This document shows positions 18,525 to 25,218 of a DNA stretch of 64,000 bases, in pieces. Numbering within the stretch: position 1 is the first letter of the stretch; each line of letters begins with the position of its first letter. The position numbers and the translations under genes are program-made. The notes beneath the pieces were generated by a model that ran no database searches, was not told where the DNA came from, and saw only the letters and a program-made list of their open reading frames with translations. This DNA is from Paenibacillus dendritiformis (GTDB taxonomy: Bacteria > Bacillota > Bacilli > Paenibacillales > Paenibacillaceae): positions 1 to 64,000 of the forward strand of contig NZ_LDIG01000088.1 of assembly GCF_015845845.1 (NCBI RefSeq), read 5' to 3'.

Positions 18525-18560
18525 TATGATGAACTATAAGAACGGGGGGGGATCTATAAT

Positions 18561-19883
18561 ATGGTATTCGATTATCATTTGGCACCTAAGATACTCCGAC
18601 AATATTTACAGGAGGAACTTGTCAAGAAAAGATGGAAGCAAAAAGAGTTAGCAGAAGCTGCAGGAATCGATTGCGCTACGATAAGTAACATTTTCAACCA
18701 CAAGCAATCCCTTATGCTTCCCCAGCTTCACGCAATCAATCAAGCTTTTGGATTGCCGAACGATGCCTTTTATGAACTGTTTATCGGGGAATGCTGCGGT
18801 GATAACGGACGGTTCAAGCCGGAGAAGACGAGCGATTTCCTCCTTCATTGCATCCTGGTCGAAAAATACGAAATTGTTAAACAGATTGTTCAGCTTCTTC
18901 ATGAAGAATCAAGCCGCTCCAAAATGATCGACACTACCTTCAAGATTGCGGAGTATATTTTTCAATCGGACAAACGCAACTACTCCCTCCCCTTCTACGA
19001 TATCATCACCCAGAACGGATACAGTCGAAGCGAGAAATTGGCGATCTCTTATTACAGAAGATTTCTTATCCTCAGAGACCTGGATACTTGCGAGGCCGGT
19101 AACGAAGCCTTATGTCAGTTGATTGAATATTTGCCATTACTGCCAGATGACATCAGACTTGATGCCTACTACCGTATCCTAACTTTTTATAATGTAGTAG
19201 AGAACTGGCCGAAGTTGCTCTTGTATGCCCAAGAACTAAGAAGCATTGCACTTGCCGAGGGAAATAATAACTATGTGGCTGAAAGCTGGTTGTATGAGTC
19301 AATGGCCTTGAAAGGTATGAAAAACTTCGAAGGCGCATTAAAGGCAACGAAGGCGTATAGAAGTTATGGAGATCATTATGCATGGCTGTCCAAATGTAAC
19401 GAGCTCTATATTTCTATTGAAATGAAGCGGATCGAACCAATCGAAGAACTTATGGGCATGCTGAAGGGCCCTCAAGCGCTTCTTGTGCTCCCGGTTGCCT
19501 TGGACAGTTACCTTAGCAACAATGCGCTCATCGAAGCGAGAGGGTACCTGGAAAAATATAAAAGCTATGTGGACGACCTGTTATCCCGAAAAGATCCGTT
19601 TCATTTGAAGCATAAGCTGCGGCTGACGCAAGCTTTGAGTCAGTACTATTTCAGATGCGGACAATATGATACCGGGTTCGAATATAACGCTGCTTCTTTG
19701 AAAATGGCGCTGAATCTTAAAAATATGCATCGCGTAGGAATGGCCGTTGTTTCATTTCAAGAACATGAAAAGCAGGCTTCAGCAGAACATAAAGAACGTT
19801 TCATAAATATCCTATTGAGTATGAATCACGATCTCCATGGCTCTTTTCTTGTTCAGTATTACAGGAGTGTCGTCGCTGGGTGA
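18561..19883 (+). CDS. XRE-type HTH regulator with TPR-like helical repeats (RRNPP / AimR-like layout)
   Basis: The 440-residue protein begins with an XRE helix-turn-helix (about 15-65: KQKELAEAAGIDCATISNIF) followed by ~370 residues of helical repeats of TPR character (for example YYRRFLILRDLDTCEAGNEA and ALSQYYFRCGQYDTGF). This HTH + TPR arrangement and length are those of RRNPP peptide-pheromone receptors (PlcR, AimR and relatives), which bind short imported peptides; that function is inferred, not shown. The run FYELFIGECCGDNGRFKPEK sits where AimR has its linker between HTH and TPRs. The start follows a run of eight G. AT content is higher than in neighbours, suggesting an acquired islet. 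A 27-bp tandem repeat begins one base before the stop codon ends, and a terminator follows. Confidence 0.75.
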   Translation: MVFDYHLAPKILRQYLQEELVKKRWKQKELAEAAGIDCATISNIFNHKQSLMLPQLHAINQAFGLPNDAFYELFIGECCGDNGRFKPEKTSDFLLHCILVEKYEIVKQIVQLLHEESSRSKMIDTTFKIAEYIFQSDKRNYSLPFYDIITQNGYSRSEKLAISYYRRFLILRDLDTCEAGNEALCQLIEYLPLLPDDIRLDAYYRILTFYNVVENWPKLLLYAQELRSIALAEGNNNYVAESWLYESMALKGMKNFEGALKATKAYRSYGDHYAWLSKCNELYISIEMKRIEPIEELMGMLKGPQALLVLPVALDSYLSNNALIEARGYLEKYKSYVDDLLSRKDPFHLKHKLRLTQALSQYYFRCGQYDTGFEYNAASLKMALNLKNMHRVGMAVVSFQEHEKQASAEHKERFINILLSMNHDLHGSFLVQYYRSVVAG

Positions 19884-19954
19884 TATTGGAGGTGGTTGGT
19901 TCGTCCACGATATTGGAGGTGGTTGGTTCGTCCACGATATTGGAGGTGGTTGGT
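19882..19954 (+). repeat. Tandem 27-bp repeat, 2.7 copies, at the end of the HTH/TPR gene
   Basis: Units start at 19882, 19909 and 19936 (the last is 19 bases long). Each begins GATATTGGAGGTGGTTGG and carries an AGGAGGTG-like core (GGAGGTGG). The first two copies are identical over 27 bases, a recent duplication. Because 27 is a multiple of three, the array is open in one frame as a repeating nine-residue peptide ending shortly after, but no well-spaced start codon is seen. Confidence 0.9.
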
Positions 19955-20015
19955 AAGCTGAGAGCTGCTGCAGTTGCTTAGAATTTCAGTTAAACATACT
20001 ATTTGAACATAAAGG

Positions 20016-20058
20016 AGTATGAGCCGCGAAACGATTTCGACGGCTCATTTTTATTTAT
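20016..20058 (+). terminator. Terminator after the HTH/TPR regulator
   Basis: TGAGCCG and CGGCTCA form the outer stem, with CGAAA/TTTCG inside, followed by TTTTTATTTATTTTT. On the other strand the same DNA is the end of the degraded toxin frame. Confidence 0.75.
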
Positions 20059-20533
20059 TTTTGGTTACTATTATTTTCACTGCTGGCAGGTGCTGCTTCT
20101 TCGGCAGTGACAGGTGATATGGCGCCGAATTGCAAGGCCATTTGTTCTAATAAGAGAAAATCGCACAGCGGGCATTTAACTTTGGTTGTTTCCGGCTCTT
20201 CACAATTTGATACAATCGTTTTGCTTTTTTCTTGATTGCTTCTTCATTTTTCCGAACATACAACATTTGTTTCATCAATAATTGCCGATACCGATGGTCG
20301 GGTTCACTCCCAATATGAATCGGAATGATGACAGGCGGAAGGACGGGAATCATATTATTCAAATTAATAAGCCCCAATCTTCCACGCTCTATTTTAATGA
20401 CATCAGGTGCGGTGTCAGCTATAAATTCGTGTTTTGGTTTTGGAGAAGACAAGGGAGCATAATAAGAAAATTCATTTACCTCAAGCAGGATTCCAACAAA
20501 CTTCCGATTCTCCCTAAAAAATAAGGGTAGCAT
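20055..20533 (-). pseudogene. Degraded ToxN/AbiQ-like type III toxin
   Basis: The open frame 20147-20533 (128 residues) matches the ToxN/AbiQ endoribonuclease family: RKFVGILLEVNEFSYYAPLS then SSPKPKH (the conserved substrate-site loop), LGLINLNNMIPV, and YRQLLMKQMLYVRKNEEAIK. Two defects are visible. First, about 30 N-terminal residues expected before RKFVG are missing; the only in-frame ATG lies inside a terminator-like hairpin. Second, the frame stops at CAIFSY, but one base shift restores LEQMALQFGAIS and continues ~34 residues to a stop at 20055, as expected for the family's end, so a T appears deleted. In intact systems the toxin cuts RNA and is neutralised by a repeated antitoxin RNA. 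Probably inactive. Confidence 0.7.
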
Positions 20534-20545
20534 AAATGCTACCCG
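20518..20545 (-). terminator. Terminator-like hairpin at the start of the toxin remnant
   Basis: On the minus strand GGGTAGCAT and ATGCTACCC (20527-20545) pair around TT, followed by TTATTTTTT. In type III toxin-antitoxin loci an attenuating terminator sits between the antitoxin RNA repeats and the toxin gene, which matches this position. Confidence 0.7.
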
Positions 20546-20650
20546 TTCTAACTTTTTCGTCCCTCACTTGTACAGCAGAGGATCTCCGGCTTTTTCAGGA
20601 GCAATCATGCTCCTCCCTCACGTTAAGGGATACATTGGAAGTTGTCAAGA
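20546..20650 (-). promoter_or_regulatory. Possible promoter and antitoxin-RNA remnant of the type III system
   Basis: On the minus strand TTGACA (20643-20648) lies 17 bases before TAACGT. The DNA that follows has two GTGAGGGA words 54 bases apart, each followed by GAAAAAG, with a GGAGCATGATTGCTCC hairpin inserted after the first. This could be a decayed pair of ToxI-type repeats, but the match is weak. Confidence 0.3.
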
Positions 20651-20683
20651 TGCTGAATTGCATCTGTATTAAAGCCTGTCCTT

Positions 20684-21520
20684 CTATTTCACCGCACCCG
20701 CGGCAATCCCCTTAATAATATACTTCTGCGCAAAGATGTAGAAGAGGACAATCGGGATGATCGTGAGCGTCAGCCCGGCCATCGCCTGGTTCCATACGAT
20801 CGTGAACTCGCCGAAGAAGTAGAAGGTCGACAGCGGAATCGTTCTCAGCCCTTTGTCCGCCAAGGTCAGGGATGGAAGCAAATAATCGTTCCACAGGGCA
20901 ATCACGTTTAGAATGGCTACCGTGATCGTAATATTTTTGAGCATCGGGAAGACGATTCTCCAGAACACCCCGAACTTGCTGCAGCCATCGATGGTTGCCG
21001 CCTCCTCCAGGTCGATCGGAATCGACTTGATGAAGCCATGATAGAGAAAGACCGCCATGCCCGAGGCGAAGCCTACGTTCATGTAGATCAAGCCTTCATG
21101 GGTATTCAGCATCGGAATATGAAGATGGGTGCGAATCCAGTCCATCACCTGCATCAACGGCATCATCAGCGTCTGGAACGGAATGAGCATGGTGGCGACC
21201 AACGTCATGAAAATGATTTTGCTCAGCTTATTGTCGGTGCGCACCAGCATCCAGGCTGTCATCGACGCCAGCACAATGACAAGAATGACGGAGACGACCG
21301 TGACATACAGCGAGTTGCCGAAGGCGGTGAAGAAATTCATCTTCTCCATGGCTTCTTTATAGTATTGGAAGCTGAATGAAGTCGGAAAAGCGAGCGCGTT
21401 CTCATACAGCTCCGCACGGTTTTTGAATGAATTGACCAGCATCAAATAGATCGGCGACAAAAAGAGGAGAGCCAGCAGAAGAAGCAATAGTTCAAGCAGC
21501 CATTTGCTCGTTTTCTTCAT
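20684..21520 (-). CDS. Carbohydrate ABC transporter permease (MalG/UgpE type)
   Basis: The 278-residue protein has six hydrophobic segments and the EAA loop LEEAATIDGCSKFGVF (about 180-195), ending IIKGIAAGAVK, a typical MalG-family terminus. It forms the channel with the MalF-type partner, whose stop overlaps this ATG by one base (TAATG), indicating translational coupling. It is the last gene of the solute-binding/permease/permease operon. No ATPase is encoded nearby, so a shared MsmX/UgpC-type ATPase is expected from family knowledge. Substrate unknown. Confidence 0.9.
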   Translation of the reverse strand: MKKTSKWLLELLLLLLALLFLSPIYLMLVNSFKNRAELYENALAFPTSFSFQYYKEAMEKMNFFTAFGNSLYVTVVSVILVIVLASMTAWMLVRTDNKLSKIIFMTLVATMLIPFQTLMMPLMQVMDWIRTHLHIPMLNTHEGLIYMNVGFASGMAVFLYHGFIKSIPIDLEEAATIDGCSKFGVFWRIVFPMLKNITITVAILNVIALWNDYLLPSLTLADKGLRTIPLSTFYFFGEFTIVWNQAMAGLTLTIIPIVLFYIFAQKYIIKGIAAGAVK

Positions 21521-22395
21521 TAGTACTGCACCTCTCTTTTCTTCGTCAGGAACACCTGAGTCAGGGTAAATACCGCCACGACAAGGAAAAAGAGCACGGC
21601 CTTCGCTTGTCCGAGACCGTAATTGCCGTAAGCAAAGATCTCATTGAAAATATTCATCGCGAACATCTCGGTCGCATTGTTCGGACCGCCGCGCGTCAAG
21701 CTCAAGTTCACGTCATAAATCTTGAACGCGCCGGACAACGTCAGGAAGAGACAGATGGTGAATGCCGGCATGAGCAGCGGAAGCGTGATTTTGGTGAGAC
21801 GATGCCACCAATTCGCTCCATCCACCTTCGAGGCTTCAATCAACTCATCCGGTACGCCTTGAAGACCGGCCACATATATAATCATCGTATATCCGGCAAA
21901 TTGCCACGTGAACACGACAACCAGGGCGAACAAGGCGAATTGAGAGTCGAGAAGCCAGTTAAAGAATACGTTGGCAAGCCCCGTGCTCTCGCCGATATAG
22001 CCCATCGCATCCGTAAATATGAACTGCCAAATATAACCTAGAATGAGTCCGCCGATCAGATTCGGCATAAAGAACATCGTACGAGCGAGATTGCGCACTC
22101 GCAGCTTCGTGGTGACAAAGAGAGAGAAAGCAAGACCGAACACGTTGACGAGGAGTACGGCTAGAATCGTGAATTTCAGCGTGTGCCACGCCGATGCCAG
22201 GAATCGTTCATCCTGGAACAGGTGAATATAGTTGTCGAGCCCGACGAATACTTTGGGATTGGCCGGAATGCCATCCCATTGCACGAACGAATAAGCAATA
22301 CCGAACAGAAACGGTATGACGACGACGGTGGTAAAGATAAAAAGCAGGGGAAGCGTAAATAAGGCAAACCATAGCCGGTCTTTCCGCTTCTTCAT
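21520..22395 (-). CDS. Carbohydrate ABC transporter permease (MalF/UgpA type)
   Basis: The 291-residue membrane protein has six hydrophobic segments and EAA loop LIEASKVDGANWWHRL, with PNLIGGLILGYIWQFIF in the fourth helix region. It pairs with the MalG-type permease directly downstream. The gene starts 147 bases after the solute-binding gene, and a strong intrinsic terminator lies in that gap, so transcription of the permeases depends on read-through. Substrate unknown. Confidence 0.9.
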   Translation of the reverse strand: MKKRKDRLWFALFTLPLLFIFTTVVVIPFLFGIAYSFVQWDGIPANPKVFVGLDNYIHLFQDERFLASAWHTLKFTILAVLLVNVFGLAFSLFVTTKLRVRNLARTMFFMPNLIGGLILGYIWQFIFTDAMGYIGESTGLANVFFNWLLDSQFALFALVVVFTWQFAGYTMIIYVAGLQGVPDELIEASKVDGANWWHRLTKITLPLLMPAFTICLFLTLSGAFKIYDVNLSLTRGGPNNATEMFAMNIFNEIFAYGNYGLGQAKAVLFFLVVAVFTLTQVFLTKKREVQY

Positions 22396-22473
22396 GGTTT
22401 ATCCCTTCTTTCCGGTAAAGTTCGAGCCAGCCGTCCTATCACGCTGGAACATGATGACGAGAGTCCGAATAAC

Positions 22474-22521
22474 AAAAAGCCTAACACGGTCATGTATGTA
22501 AACCCATGGGTTAGGCTTTTT
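22474..22521 (-). terminator. Intra-operon terminator between solute-binding and permease genes
   Basis: AAAAAGCCTAAC (22474-22485) and GTTAGGCTTTTT (22510-22521) form a perfect 12-bp stem whose own 3' arm supplies the U-run. It is symmetrical, but on the minus strand it should stop most transcripts after the solute-binding gene, leaving the permeases at lower levels. Confidence 0.8.
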
Positions 22522-22542
22522 GTCTTCAAGCTGTGTATCCGG

Positions 22543-23817
22543 TTATTTGGCCGCCTTGGCCCAGACCTCATCCAGCTTCTGGAGGAACTGCTCTCCTGTC
22601 ATCTCCTTGCTCAAGAAGAATTCCTGGGCTACCGGCGTAAGGTCATTGGTAATGATGCCGGCCGGGAAGTAGGTGTGCGCCGTCATTAACGTCTCCCCGC
22701 TCTGAGTGGCTTCATATACCGCTTGAGACAATGGGTCCATGCTGCCTGCTTCGATATTCGTCATGGCCGGAATGAATTGGAAATCCTCCACAATCGTTTT
22801 CTTGCCGGTCTCGCTATTGAAGAGCCAATCCAGGAAAGCGTTTGCGGCTTTGATTTCATCGGCATCCGCCGTCCCGTTAATGGCCCAGTAGCTTGCCACG
22901 CCTACCGTCAGCTTCTTGTTGCCGTTGATCGGAAGCGGCATCATTCCGATGTTGGAGCCGAAGTCGCCGAAGTCCTTCAGCATCGAGAAGCTCCAGTTGC
23001 CTTGATGCACCATCGCTGTCTTGCCGGTCGCAAAGTCACCCATTTGCGTATCGTACTTGATTTCCATCGGATTTTTCGCGTAGGCCTTGATGGCATCCAT
23101 GAACTTCGCGAACTCCTGGAACTCCTTCGTGTCGGCCATCTTCACTTCGCCTTTGTTCAGCTTATTAATGTAGTCGACCGGATCGGCCTGCAAGGCGAAC
23201 GGCGTATTAATGATATGGCCGATCAGGAAGTACGCCTCTTGAGAAAGCGCAAGACCGTTGATGTTCTCGTTCTTGAACTTTTCCAGCGTCTTGGTGAAGG
23301 AATCCAGGTCCGTCACGTCGGAAGGATTGACGAGATCCTTGTTATACACCAGGCCGTAGCCTTCGACGCCATACGGAATGCCCGTCACCTTGCCGTCGGT
23401 CTCTAACGCCATGTTCGGCGCTACATTCTTGGCATATCCTTCATTGCTCATATCATAGAAGTACGACTTGAACTTCTCTGCTTCCGTGCCCGGCCCGATG
23501 CTGAAGATGGACGGCCCTTGATTGCTGGTCAACTTCGCCTGCAGCTGCGTGATATAGTTATCGCCGGCAGCGCCCCATACTTCCGCCTCATTGCCGGTTT
23601 CCTCTGTATATTTCTGAGCCAATTTCTCTAATTGCTCCGCGATCTCAACCTTGGATTGGAAAATGGTAATCTTCTTCAGCTTCTCCTGCCCCGAAGAATC
23701 CGTGGAAGGATTTGCATTTTTGCTGTCCGATCCGCCGCCGCAACCTACAAGCGCCGTTATCACGGCCAGCACGGTCAGCAAGCTAAGCGTGCGCGTAATG
23801 TATTTTCTCTTACTCAT
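22543..23817 (-). CDS. Sugar ABC transporter solute-binding lipoprotein
   Basis: The 424-residue precursor has a lipoprotein signal peptide ending ITALVGC (Cys 26), then a Ser/Asn-rich linker and a family 1 solute-binding fold (KKITIFQSKVEIAEQLEKLA; GKTAMVHQGNWSFSMLKDFG; AINGTADADEIKAANAFLDW). It would bind a mono- or oligosaccharide outside the membrane and pass it to the two permeases downstream. A well-formed promoter with an operator-like palindrome at the start point precedes it, and a LacI-family regulator gene is next upstream, so induction by the imported sugar is likely. The ligand cannot be told from sequence. Confidence 0.92.
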   Translation of the reverse strand: MSKRKYITRTLSLLTVLAVITALVGCGGGSDSKNANPSTDSSGQEKLKKITIFQSKVEIAEQLEKLAQKYTEETGNEAEVWGAAGDNYITQLQAKLTSNQGPSIFSIGPGTEAEKFKSYFYDMSNEGYAKNVAPNMALETDGKVTGIPYGVEGYGLVYNKDLVNPSDVTDLDSFTKTLEKFKNENINGLALSQEAYFLIGHIINTPFALQADPVDYINKLNKGEVKMADTKEFQEFAKFMDAIKAYAKNPMEIKYDTQMGDFATGKTAMVHQGNWSFSMLKDFGDFGSNIGMMPLPINGNKKLTVGVASYWAINGTADADEIKAANAFLDWLFNSETGKKTIVEDFQFIPAMTNIEAGSMDPLSQAVYEATQSGETLMTAHTYFPAGIITNDLTPVAQEFFLSKEMTGEQFLQKLDEVWAKAAK

Positions 23818-23855
23818 TTTTTACGCCTCCCCGATCAAGATGAATACTTCGTAGT

Positions 23856-23868
23856 TAAGCGCTTTCAA
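23856..23868 (-). promoter_or_regulatory. Operator/cre-like palindrome on the sugar transporter promoter
   Basis: TTGAAAGCGCTTAA on the minus strand has the AAGCGCTT core with central CG shared by LacI-family operators and CcpA cre sites. It begins about five bases downstream of the -10, across the expected start point, where binding would block transcription. Either the neighbouring LacI-type regulator or CcpA could bind. Confidence 0.6.
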
Positions 23869-23872
23869 ACCC

Positions 23873-23901
23873 ATCTTAACGGATATTTTGTGTGAATGCA
23901 A
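23873..23901 (-). promoter_or_regulatory. Promoter of the sugar ABC transporter operon
   Basis: On the minus strand TTGCAT (23896-23901), 17 bases, TAAGAT (23873-23878), in AT-rich DNA 56 bases upstream of the solute-binding gene. Confidence 0.65.
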
Positions 23902-23989
23902 TAAAAAATAAGTGAAATAATCCGATGTTTTTATTCGTTATTAGATAAACTTTAACTCTTGACCAAGTAAAATAATGATATATTTTTAC

Positions 23990-24952
23990 CTATTTCGTTG
24001 TTTTTCTCCATTGAATCGTTGCATTGAGCTTCACGGGCTCACGATTCGCCTGGCCGCGTATCATCGCAAGCAGCTCCTTTGCCGCCAAGTAACCGCATTC
24101 ATACCGCGGAATCGCGATTGTCGTCAGCCCCGCCATCATCGCTGCGTCGGTGTTGTCGAAGCCTGTCACCGCAATGTCTTCGGGAACCTTGATTTTATTT
24201 TCCTCGAAGGCCTTGAACGCGCCGAGCGCCATATGGTCATTCGCGCAGACGAGCACTTCCGGCAGTTCATTGCTGAGAATAATAAGCTTCGCCGCCTGGT
24301 ACCCGCTCGTCTCGCTGTAATCGCCATGGAAATAATGACGCGAATCGAAGGTCAGGCCATTGTGATGAAGCGTATCCTTGAAGGCCGCAAAGCGTTCCTT
24401 GTGGTCCAGCGTGAAGTCGACCCCGCCGATATAGCCGAACCGCCTGTAGCCCTTGTCCACAAGCCCCTGAACCATCTCGCACATGACGGGATAATTATCG
24501 ACGACGACGCTTTTCGTATTCGCGTAATCGTGGGTGATCATCCGATCCATCAACACGACCGGGAAATGGGGCTTCGCATATTCGATCAGGACGTCGTCGC
24601 TCATATGGCGATCAAGGCAAATGATCCCGCAGGCGAAGTTATTGCGCATAAATTTTTGACTGGACTTATTTGTGCAAATAACCAAATCATAGCCATTCTC
24701 CGTCAGACAATGGTTAATTCCTTTAATAATCTGCAAGTAATATTCCCGATCAAAATCACTGAAAATGAACATTACGGTGCTGCTGCTCACCGCCTTGTTC
24801 GAAGAGCTTGAATAATAGCCCTTCTCCATGCATATTTTCAGCACTCGCTCCCGGGTCGCTTGTCCTACATTTTTACGGCCATTCAATACGTTGGACACGG
24901 TTGCGACCGAGACATCCGCAAGCTCCGCAATTTCCTTCAATCTGCTCTTCAA
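23990..24952 (-). CDS. LacI family transcriptional regulator
   Basis: The 320-residue protein has the LacI helix-turn-helix at 1-50 (LKEIAELADVSVATVSNVLN, hinge RERVLKICMEKGYY) and a periplasmic-binding-protein-like sugar domain (about 60-320) including GFDNTDAAMMAGLTTIAIPR. It should repress the downstream sugar transporter until the sugar binds. The start is a TTG at 24952 supported by AGGAGGG nine bases upstream. It lies upstream of and in the same direction as the transporter it probably controls, with its own promoter region; the operator candidate is at 23856-23868. Confidence 0.92.
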   Translation of the reverse strand: MKSRLKEIAELADVSVATVSNVLNGRKNVGQATRERVLKICMEKGYYSSSSNKAVSSSTVMFIFSDFDREYYLQIIKGINHCLTENGYDLVICTNKSSQKFMRNNFACGIICLDRHMSDDVLIEYAKPHFPVVLMDRMITHDYANTKSVVVDNYPVMCEMVQGLVDKGYRRFGYIGGVDFTLDHKERFAAFKDTLHHNGLTFDSRHYFHGDYSETSGYQAAKLIILSNELPEVLVCANDHMALGAFKAFEENKIKVPEDIAVTGFDNTDAAMMAGLTTIAIPRYECGYLAAKELLAMIRGQANREPVKLNATIQWRKTTK

Positions 24953-25144
24953 GCCGCTTTCCCTCCTACAGCACTTGTTTTATCCAAAAACCCGATTTTT
25001 TTCCGGCTCCCTCCTCCTCCTGACTGCATGATTAACATTTATGGATTGCATTATTAACTATTTTACTAAACCATTTTACTAGAATACACTCTTTTTTTCA
25101 TGCCGCTGCCATGGATAAAGATGATCGCCCCGTTCTCCTCATTC

Positions 25145-25181
25145 AAAAAGGCTGCAAAACCTTCTCAGGTTCTGCAGCCTT
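25145..25181 (-). terminator. Terminator after the RND efflux operon
   Basis: On the minus strand AAGGCTGCAGAACCT pairs with AGGTTTTGCAGCCTT around GAGA, followed by TTT. It ends the RND pump operon. Confidence 0.8.
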
Positions 25182-25218
25182 GGCCATGCTTTTGCATTTG
25201 TTTGAGTGGTTCTCGCCG

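Noticed and set aside
20015-20113. 32-residue hydrophobic small frame after the HTH/TPR regulator as a signal-peptide gene
   Set aside because: Its start codon is inside the terminator stem and only one base from AAAGGAG; it also lies antisense to the toxin's C-terminal end.
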